Assembly (NCBI GenBank): GCA_021160625.1
Contig: JAGHCE010000027.1
Coordinates: 1-13,366 of the forward strand
DNA from: Planctomycetota bacterium
GTDB lineage: Bacteria; Planctomycetota; DG-23; SLPQ01
Reading direction: 5' to 3'
DNA: 13,366 nucleotides
Below are positions 7,085 to 13,366 of the stretch, one piece after another. Position 1 is the stretch's first letter. Each line of letters opens with the position of its first letter. A program made the translations under genes and the position numbers. The notes beneath the pieces were generated by a model. The model had not been told where the DNA came from. It did no database searches and was given only the letters and a program-made list of their open reading frames with translations.

Positions 7085-7152
7085 TCGGAAGGCCAGTTGA
7101 TTCTCGCAGACAACGTCTGCGAGCTCCATAGCAGGATGGGGACGAAGCCATC
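7076..7152. repeat. Intergenic hairpin repeat, copy B
   Basis: Aligned partner of copy A. The core stem CTCGCAGAC (7103-7111) and GTCTGCGAG (7115-7123) is a perfect 9-bp pairing around the same AAC loop. A second stem pairs 7124-7129 with 7136-7141 around AGCAGG. The stem bases differ from copy A at many positions, yet pairing is kept. Confidence 0.72.
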
Positions 7153-7176
7153 CGAAGCCCTCCCCCTGTCGTTGCC

Positions 7177-7204
7177 TTGACAACAGGTCGGATGTGCTTA
7201 CTAT
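7177..7204 (+). promoter_or_regulatory. Sigma-70 promoter for the M50-trpS-scpA operon
   Basis: A perfect TTGACA (7177-7182), a 16-bp spacer and TACTAT (7199-7204). The start point would fall near 7211, leaving a leader of about 36 nt with GGGGAGAGAG before the ATG at 7247. This is the strongest promoter-like sequence I noticed in the window. Confidence 0.6.
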
Positions 7205-7246
7205 TTAGCAACTTGCGACGACAGGCGCCCTTCGACGGGGAGAGAG

Positions 7247-7921
7247 ATGCCAAACGCCAACTACATTGTTTTCACGCTGTTTCTCGCGGTGTTTCTTATG
7301 AGCGTGGTGCTCCACGAGGTGGCCCACGGGTGGGTCGCCAAGCAGTGTGGAGACCCCACGGCCGAGCTTGCGGGGCGGCTCTCGCTCAATCCCATCCGCC
7401 ACATCGACCCCGTTATGACGATAATCGTGCCGTTCTTTATGATGTATTTCGCCGGCATCATATTCGGAGGCGCCAAGCCCGTGCCGGTCAACCCCTACAA
7501 TTTCCGCAACCTCGAACGAGACGACCTCAAGGTCTCTGTGGCGGGAGTGGTGGTCAACTTCACCATCGCGGCGGTTTTCGGCTTCGGGCTGCATCTGTGG
7601 CAGCCGGGCCAGATGGGCTTTACCCTCTTTGCGCTCATTGCCGTTGCCAACCTCGTGCTGGCGTTTTTCAACCTGATACCCATCCCGCCGCTGGACGGCA
7701 GCCACGTGATGCGCTTTGTCATTGCGCGGCTGAGTCCCCAGGCGGCGGCGCGCTACGAGCGGCTCGGGATGTTCGGGCTTGTCCTTGTGTTCCTTCTCTT
7801 CCGGTTTTTCTCTCCGCTGCTCTTCGGCGCGGTGAATTTCGTATGGACTGACATATTTATGATAAAGAACGTAAGCTGGATGGCGGTCATAGACCAGTTC
7901 AGGCAGTCCTTCGCCGCATAG
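7247..7921 (+). CDS. Site-2 protease family M50 membrane metalloprotease
   Basis: Intramembrane zinc protease of 224 residues. The HEVAH zinc motif (His23, Glu24, His27) lies in the first membrane segment, and NLIPIPPLDG (142-151) supplies the third ligand, Asp150. About five to six membrane segments are seen, and no PDZ or CBS domain, so it belongs to the short M50 group often annotated as site-2 protease family protein. Such enzymes cut membrane proteins within the bilayer; the substrate here is unknown. Start ATG with GGGGAGAGAG directly before it. It heads a plus-strand run and is 25 nt from trpS, an order (M50, trpS, scpA) that I recall in other bacteria. Confidence 0.93.
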   Translation: MPNANYIVFTLFLAVFLMSVVLHEVAHGWVAKQCGDPTAELAGRLSLNPIRHIDPVMTIIVPFFMMYFAGIIFGGAKPVPVNPYNFRNLERDDLKVSVAGVVVNFTIAAVFGFGLHLWQPGQMGFTLFALIAVANLVLAFFNLIPIPPLDGSHVMRFVIARLSPQAAARYERLGMFGLVLVFLLFRFFSPLLFGAVNFVWTDIFMIKNVSWMAVIDQFRQSFAA

Positions 7922-7946
7922 CGTTGCCGTCTCCAAAGGGGAACCG

Positions 7947-8942
7947 ATGAAAACGGGCACGATCTTGAGCGGGATGCGGCCGACGGGCCGGCTTCATATT
8001 GGACATCTGGTAGGGGCGCTTTCCAACTGGGCGGCGCTCCAGGACGAGTACACCTGCTTTTTTATGATTGCCGACTGGCACGCCCTGATGAGCGAGTACG
8101 CCAACCCCGAGGTGGTCAAGGAGGCGACGCCCCAGGTGGCCATCGATTTCATCGCGGCCGGCCTCGACCCCGAGCGCTCAACCATCTTCGTACAGTCGGA
8201 CATAGCGGAGCACCTCGAGCTCTATATGGCCTTTTCCTGCGTCACGCCGCTGGGGTGGCTCGAGCGCTGCCCCACGTACAAGGAGCAAATGCGAAACATC
8301 AAGGACAGGGACATAAGCAACTATGCCTTCCTGGGCTATCCGGTGCTCCAGGCCGCCGACATCCTCATCTACAAGGCCGACACCGTGCCGGTGGGCGAGG
8401 ACCAGCTGCCGCACGTCGAGCTGACGAGGGAGGTTGCGCGCCGCTTCAACAATTTCTACGGCGAGATTTTCCCCGAACCGCAGGGCAAGCTCACCAAGGT
8501 GCCGCGTCTTCCCGGCCTCGACGGACGCAAGATGAGCAAATCCTACGGCAACTTCATATCCCTTTCAGACACGGCCGACGACGTCTCCCGCAAGGTTATG
8601 ACGATGTTTACCGACCCTCAGCGCCAGCGCAGAGGCGACCCGGGCCGCCCGGACGTCTGCAACCTGTACAGTTATTACGAAGTATTCGCGCCCGATGAGG
8701 CCGCTGCCGTGGCCCAGAAGTGCCGGGGCGCCGAGTGGGGCTGCACCGACTGCAAGAAGAGACTTGCCGAGGTGCTCTCGGACACGCTTGCCCCGATTCA
8801 GAAAAGGCGCGCCGAGCTGGAAGCCGACCCCGGGCGCATAGAGCGCATCCTGTCCGAAGGTGCGGCCCACGCCCGCGAAATCGCTCAGGCCACGATGGCC
8901 CAGGTGCGCGAAGCCATAGGGCTGAAAATGGAAAGAAGATAG
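7947..8942 (+). CDS. trpS: Tryptophanyl-tRNA synthetase
   Basis: Class I aminoacyl-tRNA synthetase that charges tRNA-Trp; 331 residues, the usual bacterial length. HIGH is at 17-20 (GRLHIGHLVGALSNW) and KMSKS at 195-199 (LDGRKMSKSYGN). Also typical are YPVLQAADILIYKAD and PVGEDQLPHVELTRE in the Trp/adenylate pocket region, and a GCTDCKKRLAE segment near the C-terminus. Start ATG with AAAGGGG 6-7 nt upstream. It lies between the M50 protease and scpA genes, probably on one mRNA. Confidence 0.98.
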   Translation: MKTGTILSGMRPTGRLHIGHLVGALSNWAALQDEYTCFFMIADWHALMSEYANPEVVKEATPQVAIDFIAAGLDPERSTIFVQSDIAEHLELYMAFSCVTPLGWLERCPTYKEQMRNIKDRDISNYAFLGYPVLQAADILIYKADTVPVGEDQLPHVELTREVARRFNNFYGEIFPEPQGKLTKVPRLPGLDGRKMSKSYGNFISLSDTADDVSRKVMTMFTDPQRQRRGDPGRPDVCNLYSYYEVFAPDEAAAVAQKCRGAEWGCTDCKKRLAEVLSDTLAPIQKRRAELEADPGRIERILSEGAAHAREIAQATMAQVREAIGLKMERR

Positions 8943-9003
8943 CCCCTTTCAGCCGAAAAGACTCAAAAGCAACGCTGTCATACGGACTGCTAAGGGGTAC
9001 TCT

Positions 9004-9732
9004 GTGACGCTTCCGGCGAACTACAAGGTAGATCTTGAGGCCTTCAATGGGCCAATGGACCTTCTGCTCTACCTCGTTCGGCAAAGCGAGGTGGACATCT
9101 GCGACATTCCGATTGCCGAAATTGCGGGCCAGTTTCTCGCCTACGTGGAGATGCTGGAGGCACTCGACATCGAGTACGCATCGGCGTTTCTGGTGATGGC
9201 TGCGACCTTGATGGACATAAAGGCGAAGATGCTCGTGCCCAAGCAGCCCGACGGCGAAGACGAGGACGAGGAGGATCTCATCGATCCGCGCGAGGAACTT
9301 GTGCGGGAACTCCTCGAATACAAAAAGGTCCGCGACGCGGCACTTTACTTGGAGGGGCGCTTCGACGAGCGCAGGCGGATGTTCGAGAGCGGCGCCGAGG
9401 CGCCTGAGCCGGGCGAGAAACCACTCGAAGAGATAGAGGTGTGGGACCTCTTCACGGCTTTTTCGAAACTGCTCAAGCAGATAGGCGCCGGAACGTCCCA
9501 GATTGTTTCGCGGGAACTGCCCATCGAGGCGTACATAGAAGTGATCCTGCAGAGGCTTGAGAGCGCCGGCAGGCTGGCTTTCGTGGACCTTTTCGACGCA
9601 TCGGCCGACCGCACGAGCATTGTGGGGACATTCGTGGCACTTTTGGAGCTTGTGCGCCAGGGGCGCATCCGCGCGCTCCAGGAGAGCGAGTTCGGCGACA
9701 TTGTAATCGAACTGCGCCGGGAAGCGGCGTGA
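9004..9732 (+). CDS. scpA: Segregation and condensation protein A (ScpA kleisin)
   Basis: Kleisin of the SMC-ScpA-ScpB condensin, which bridges SMC heads during chromosome organisation; 242 residues. The N-terminal SMC-neck domain shows FNGPMDLLLYLVRQSEVDI (14-32), DIPIAEIAGQFLAYVEML, and YASAFLVMAATLMDIKAKML (58-77). A very acidic linker follows (DGEDEDEEDLID, 83-94), and a winged-helix C-terminus (about 165-242) ends in FGDIVIELRRE. Start GTG at 9004 with AAGGGG 7 nt upstream; the frame has no better ATG. The gap to trpS is 61 nt. scpB, often the next gene, is absent here; a flippase gene follows instead. Confidence 0.93.
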   Translation: MTLPANYKVDLEAFNGPMDLLLYLVRQSEVDICDIPIAEIAGQFLAYVEMLEALDIEYASAFLVMAATLMDIKAKMLVPKQPDGEDEDEEDLIDPREELVRELLEYKKVRDAALYLEGRFDERRRMFESGAEAPEPGEKPLEEIEVWDLFTAFSKLLKQIGAGTSQIVSRELPIEAYIEVILQRLESAGRLAFVDLFDASADRTSIVGTFVALLELVRQGRIRALQESEFGDIVIELRREAA

Positions 9733-9818
9733 CACGTGCTGGTGCCCCCGGCACCGAACACCCCGGGCGCCGGCGCAATGCCGCCTGAAGGCACGACTGC
9801 CCCGTGAGGTAAGCGCCC

Positions 9819-11321
9819 TTGAAGGATGAGTCCGGAACTTTCCTGAGAAACGTCACCAGCCTCACCACGGCGAACTTCCTCGCCCGCGCTGTCGGCGCCT
9901 TTGTTAGCATCCTCGTAATGAACCACCTCGGCGATATGCGCTACGGCTTTTTCAAGGCCGCTATGTCGTTTGCCACCATCGTCTTGATATTCGCTGAGAC
10001 CGGCGTCGGGATGCGCTTTGTCTATGACTGTTCCGGTGACAAGTCGAAGATACGCGAGCATTTCGGCGCGGCGTTGATGTTGCAGGTGCTGCCCTATCTT
10101 GCCGCCTGCCTTGTGGCGGCCTTCGTCGCTCCTATTTTTTTCAGCAGTCCCTCCGAGCGCGTCGTCATCACCATAGTCGTGATAGTCTCCGCCGCGGCGG
10201 TTCTTCGCGTCCTGGCGGAAACCTGCGAAAAAGTGATGAACGTCTACCGGGAAATGCACTTGACGGCGCTGCTGCGTGCGGGGCGTTTCGTTGCGATAGC
10301 CATCGGCGGCGTCATCGTGGTGTGGGCGGATATGGGGCCGGTGGCGTGGGCGCTTGTAACGCTCTTCTCGATGGGCGCCGCGGCGGTTGTGAGTTTCGCC
10401 ATCGCGCTCTCGTTTGTGAGGCCGAAGTTCGTCAAATCAATGCTGTGGCCGACGCTGAGGGCGTCGTACATCTTCGGTGCGGGTGCTGTCTGTTTTGCAA
10501 TTTACGACCAGGTCGACCACTTTATGCTCTCGCAGTTCGGGCCGCCGGCCGAGGCGTTCAAGGCGGTCGGCATCTACGGCGCGGCCTACGTCCTCATTTC
10601 ATTCACCTACACGATACCGTCCTCCTTCGTCGCGTCGATGGAGCCGGTGGCATTTGCCGCCCGTGGCGACTTCACCAGGCTCTCAAGGCTCGCCACGCTT
10701 TCGGTGCGCGCGATCGGGGCTCTCGGAATGCCGCTGGCGCTCGGCGTGTTCCTGCTTGCCGACAGGCTCCAGGCACTCGTACTTCCGGCGTTCGGAGTCG
10801 ACGCCGCCGTGGCGCTCAAGATACTGGCGCTGTTTGCGGGCTTGAGGTTTGTGGACTTCCCGGCGGGGATGCTGATGGCGGCGGCCGGGATGCAGGGGCG
10901 TCGGGTAGCGATCCAGGCGGCAGCGCTCGTACTCAACGTCTGTGCGAATTTCCTCCTGATACCAAGCTACGGCTTCGCCGGGGCCGCCTGGGCGACGGTG
11001 GCCACGGAGGTGCTCATCCTTACCCTTTACAACGTCAGCCTCATGCGGAAACTCGAGGGCTTCCGAGGACCGCTCGTTCTAGGCAAGCCTGTCGTCGCCG
11101 CTGCCGTAATGGGGCTTTTCATATGGGGCCTCCAGCGGGTGGGCGCGCCTCTCATCGACGGTAACCGGTTCGCGTGGCTTGTCATCGTACCGCTTGCCGC
11201 GGGCGTCTACTTCGGGTGCCTTATGGTGACCAAATATGTCAAGGAAGACGAGGCCGCCGCAATCAGGAGGTTTGTCGCGAAGTTCGCCTTCTGGCGGAGA
11301 AACAATGCAGGGCAACAGTAA
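9819..11321 (+). CDS. Polysaccharide/oligosaccharide flippase (Wzx-like, MATE/MVF superfamily)
   Basis: Membrane protein of 500 residues with about 14 hydrophobic segments. The opening FLRNVTSLTTANFLARAVGA, then VSILVMNHLGDMRYGFFKAA, is typical of polysaccharide biosynthesis flippases that move lipid-linked sugars to the outer face of the inner membrane. Charged loops such as RFVYDCSGDKSKIREHFG (near 67-84) also fit. The start is TTG at 9819, 8 nt after GAGG; no in-frame ATG lies near. The last 17 nt overlap the glycosyltransferase gene, so they are probably coupled. Together they look like the beginning of a surface-glycan locus. Sugar specificity cannot be told. Confidence 0.9.
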   Translation: MKDESGTFLRNVTSLTTANFLARAVGAFVSILVMNHLGDMRYGFFKAAMSFATIVLIFAETGVGMRFVYDCSGDKSKIREHFGAALMLQVLPYLAACLVAAFVAPIFFSSPSERVVITIVVIVSAAAVLRVLAETCEKVMNVYREMHLTALLRAGRFVAIAIGGVIVVWADMGPVAWALVTLFSMGAAAVVSFAIALSFVRPKFVKSMLWPTLRASYIFGAGAVCFAIYDQVDHFMLSQFGPPAEAFKAVGIYGAAYVLISFTYTIPSSFVASMEPVAFAARGDFTRLSRLATLSVRAIGALGMPLALGVFLLADRLQALVLPAFGVDAAVALKILALFAGLRFVDFPAGMLMAAAGMQGRRVAIQAAALVLNVCANFLLIPSYGFAGAAWATVATEVLILTLYNVSLMRKLEGFRGPLVLGKPVVAAAVMGLFIWGLQRVGAPLIDGNRFAWLVIVPLAAGVYFGCLMVTKYVKEDEAAAIRRFVAKFAFWRRNNAGQQ

Positions 11322-13366
11322 AAAAAGGATTCTCATCGTCATCCGCCAGTTTTTCCCGCTGGCCGGCGGCGCGGAGATGCAGGCCTTGAGGCAGGCCCGG
11401 TCGTACATCGAGATGGGCCATTCGGTGCGCATTGTGACCGCGCGCTACGACCGCACGCTGCCGCGCAGGGAGGACTTCGACGGTGTTCCGGTTACGCGGC
11501 TGGCTACCCTGGGGGTGCGCTTCCTGGGATCGGTCGTGTTTCTGGGCCACCTTGCGGCTTGGCTCGTTCGGCACAGGAGACGGTACGATGCGGTGCTGGT
11601 GTTTCACGTCAAACAGCCGGCGATGGTGGCGGCGCTCCTTTGCCCCTTGTTGGGTAAACGCGTCGTCGTGCGGGACGAGGCGGCGGGTGAATATGGAGAC
11701 GTCGAGGCGCTCGGCCGCAGTGTCGGCGGGGCCTTTATCCTGTGGGCCTGCAAGAAGGCCCGGGCATTTATCTCGGGCAGCAAGGACACCACCGAGGAGC
11801 TCGCCGCGGCAGGTGTCGCGCCGGGGAAGATACGCACAATCCCCTGCGGCATTCCGCTTGAGGCGTTTTCGGACCTGCCGACCAAACAGGATGCCCGTCG
11901 GCGGCTGGGAATTCCCGAAGGCGCCTTCGTCGCCGTCAACGTCGGCAGGCAGACCGCCCAGAACGATTTGAGGACGCTTATTGCCGCGTGGCGCCAGTTC
12001 CTGCCACGGTGCCCCGGGGCGCTTCTTATCCTCGTGGGCGACGGGGACGAAAAAATATACCTTGCGGAGCTTCAGGCGAAGTGGGGACTCCGGGAGAGCG
12101 TGCGCTTCGAGGGTTGGAGAGAAAACGTCGGCGACTACCTCGCTGCTGCGGACGTCTTCGCATCGTGCAGCATAAGCGAGGGCACTCACATAGCCCTTGG
12201 GGAGGCGATGGCGGCGGCGCTGCCCGTCATTGCGACTCCCGTAGGCGGTGCGCGCGATTTCGTCCGCGACGGCGAGAACGGCTGTATCGTGGACATTGCC
12301 GATGCCTCGGCGCTGGCCCGGCGGCTCCTTTTCCTGGCTACAGACGCCGAGGCGAGACTGGCGATGGGAAAGGCCGCGCGGGAGACCGCCGTCAGGGAAC
12401 TTGCCCAGGAAGAAACGGCGCGCCGGCATCTCGAAACACTCTTTCGGGTGCCCGGCAGGGCGCGCCGCCGCCGAAGGCTCCGCATAACGCACATCATTGC
12501 CACTCTTGACAGGGGCGGAAGCGAGCGGCAGATGGCCGAGCTTGCCGTTCGGATCGACCGGGAGGCCTTCGAGACGAAGGTTCTGTGTCTTACGCGCGGC
12601 GGGCCGACGGCGGTTGTCCTTGCCACCGGCGGTGTGGAATACCGCATTCTCCGGAAAAAGAGCGGAGTTGATATCCCGTGTTTTTTCCGGCTTGTTCGTG
12701 AACTCTTCCTTTCTCCTCCCACTGTAGTTCACACGTGGCTTTTCACGGCGAACCTCTACGGGCGCCTCGGGGCTCTTGTGGCGGGCGTGAGGAATATAGT
12801 GGCCTCGGAGCGCTCGACTGACCCTTGGAAGTCGAAGGTACACCGAGCGGCTGACAGGGTGCTGGCGGCTTTTACCGGGGTTGTTGCGGCCAACAGCGTT
12901 GCGGTAAAAAGGAGCTTGTGCGAACAGGGGCTGGACGCACGCAAGGTGAAGGTCATCGGCAACGGGGTCGACGTGGCACGCTTTGAGGAAAGGTCGGTGA
13001 AGGACTCGCGCTTTGCACTGGGGCTCGGCGTCGAGGGGCCGTATTTCGGGTACATCGGGAGACTCGCCTTCGAGAAGCGGCCGGAGCTCTTCGTGGAAGT
13101 CGCAAAGAAGGTCTTGCGCCGGCACAAGGGGGCCATGGCCGTTCTTTTCGGCGATGGGCCGATGAAAAGCGCCTTGGAGGAGGAAGCCGCGGACTCGGCG
13201 GGGAAAATCATCTTCTACGGCGACTGCCCGAAGGTCGAGCTGGCGCACGCGGCGCTTGACTGCCTGGTTTTGACAAGCCAGTGGGAGGGTTTTCCGAACG
13301 TCGTCCTGGAAGCGATGGCGTCGGCAAGGCCGGTGGTGGCCGTCAGAATGGACGCAACCGAAGAGC
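11305..13366 (+). CDS. Tandem GT4 glycosyltransferase fusion, 3' partial
   Basis: One uninterrupted frame of 687 full codons from the ATG at 11305 to the window end, with GGCGGAG before the start. I checked it line by line and found no stop. It encodes two GT-B glycosyltransferases. Domain 1 (about 1-380): ILIVIRQFFPLAGGAEMQ, VNVGRQTAQND, and the E-x7-E motif Glu292-Glu300. A basic linker (381-393, five Arg in a row) follows. Domain 2 (from 394): ITHIIATLDRGGSERQM, IGNGVDVARF, IGRLAFEKRPE with Arg586 and Lys591, and E-x7-E Glu661-Glu669. Family knowledge says Arg and Lys five apart hold the donor diphosphate; domain 1 has Arg215 but Asn220. It likely adds one or two sugars to a lipid-linked glycan in the cytoplasm. 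Confidence 0.9.
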   Translation, partial: MQGNSKKRILIVIRQFFPLAGGAEMQALRQARSYIEMGHSVRIVTARYDRTLPRREDFDGVPVTRLATLGVRFLGSVVFLGHLAAWLVRHRRRYDAVLVFHVKQPAMVAALLCPLLGKRVVVRDEAAGEYGDVEALGRSVGGAFILWACKKARAFISGSKDTTEELAAAGVAPGKIRTIPCGIPLEAFSDLPTKQDARRRLGIPEGAFVAVNVGRQTAQNDLRTLIAAWRQFLPRCPGALLILVGDGDEKIYLAELQAKWGLRESVRFEGWRENVGDYLAAADVFASCSISEGTHIALGEAMAAALPVIATPVGGARDFVRDGENGCIVDIADASALARRLLFLATDAEARLAMGKAARETAVRELAQEETARRHLETLFRVPGRARRRRRLRITHIIATLDRGGSERQMAELAVRIDREAFETKVLCLTRGGPTAVVLATGGVEYRILRKKSGVDIPCFFRLVRELFLSPPTVVHTWLFTANLYGRLGALVAGVRNIVASERSTDPWKSKVHRAADRVLAAFTGVVAANSVAVKRSLCEQGLDARKVKVIGNGVDVARFEERSVKDSRFALGLGVEGPYFGYIGRLAFEKRPELFVEVAKKVLRRHKGAMAVLFGDGPMKSALEEEAADSAGKIIFYGDCPKVELAHAALDCLVLTSQWEGFPNVVLEAMASARPVVAVRMDATEE

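Larger units (their letters stand above)
6883..7246. other. 364-bp gene-free region rich in inverted repeats
   Basis: I find no credible gene here. Short open frames exist on both strands but follow the repeats and lack homologous-looking protein sequence. The stretch holds two copies of a hairpin repeat, two GTAGGGGCG units, one further inverted repeat, a run CACTACAGAGACACAGAGAAA-like (7033-7053) that I recall as a common intergenic motif in several bacterial groups, and a promoter at the right end. Confidence 0.75.

Noticed and set aside
6793..7183. Small open frames over the repeat region on both strands
   Set aside because: The peptides from copies A and B look alike only because the DNA repeats are alike; no ribosome site or known domain supports them. 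They are the kind of frame often mis-annotated as hypothetical proteins.
9741..9755. GGTGCC/GGCACC hairpin after scpA as a terminator
   Set aside because: Six-base arms with a 3-base loop, but no T-run follows, and the flippase gene starts 64 bp later. It cannot be called an intrinsic terminator.
11263..13248. 661-codon open frame on the minus strand
   Set aside because: It lies fully antisense to the flippase end and the tandem glycosyltransferase, whose motifs are unmistakable. The predicted protein is rich in Arg, His and Pro with no recognisable domain, as expected of a GC-rich shadow frame.

Overview
The window is a GC-rich (about 60% by eye), densely coded bacterial segment with thirteen protein genes, no RNA genes, no CRISPR array and no transposase. 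The gene content (ScpA kleisin, TrpS, M50 protease, pabBC, a lipid-linked glycan flippase with GT4 glycosyltransferases, an ABC-2 type exporter) suggests a diderm, probably little-cultivated lineage of the Desulfobacterota or candidate-phylum kind. No marker here fixes the phylum. Start codons other than ATG are common: GTG for three genes and TTG for two.

Layout. (1) Positions 2-1710, plus strand: the C-terminal part of pabB, cut by the window edge, overlaps a class IV PLP lyase/aminotransferase (pabC). Together they convert chorismate to p-aminobenzoate for folate. (2) Positions 1688-5166, minus strand: a four-gene run. In transcription order it has a membrane-anchored beta-rich accessory protein, an ABC ATPase, a large ABC-2-like permease and a half-size UPF0016/GDT1-type cation transporter. 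The last gene converges on pabC and overlaps it by 23 bp. (3) Positions 5167-5332: a divergent promoter region. (4) Positions 5333-6882, plus strand: a TTG-started membrane-anchored protein of unknown function, joined by an ATGA overlap to a stand-alone zinc homocysteine S-methyltransferase domain. (5) Positions 6883-7246: a gene-free stretch holding two diverged copies of a hairpin repeat, GTAGGGGCG palindromes, and a good sigma-70 promoter at its right end. (6) Positions 7247 to the right edge, plus strand: M50 site-2-type protease, trpS, scpA, a polysaccharide flippase, and a very long open frame encoding two fused GT4 glycosyltransferases that runs off the window.

How the genes work together. 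The pab pair feeds folate synthesis, and the methyltransferase belongs to one-carbon or methionine metabolism. The ABC run looks like an export or envelope module with an attached cation transporter. The M50-trpS-scpA order is a housekeeping cluster, and it passes with only an 86-bp gap into what appears to be the start of a surface-glycan locus.

Items most worth a second look: the tandem glycosyltransferase, whose first domain has Asn in place of the conserved donor-binding Lys; the intergenic repeat pair, whose stem sequence changed at five positions with pairing kept; and the two small membrane-anchored proteins of unknown role tied to the ABC ATPase and to the methyltransferase.
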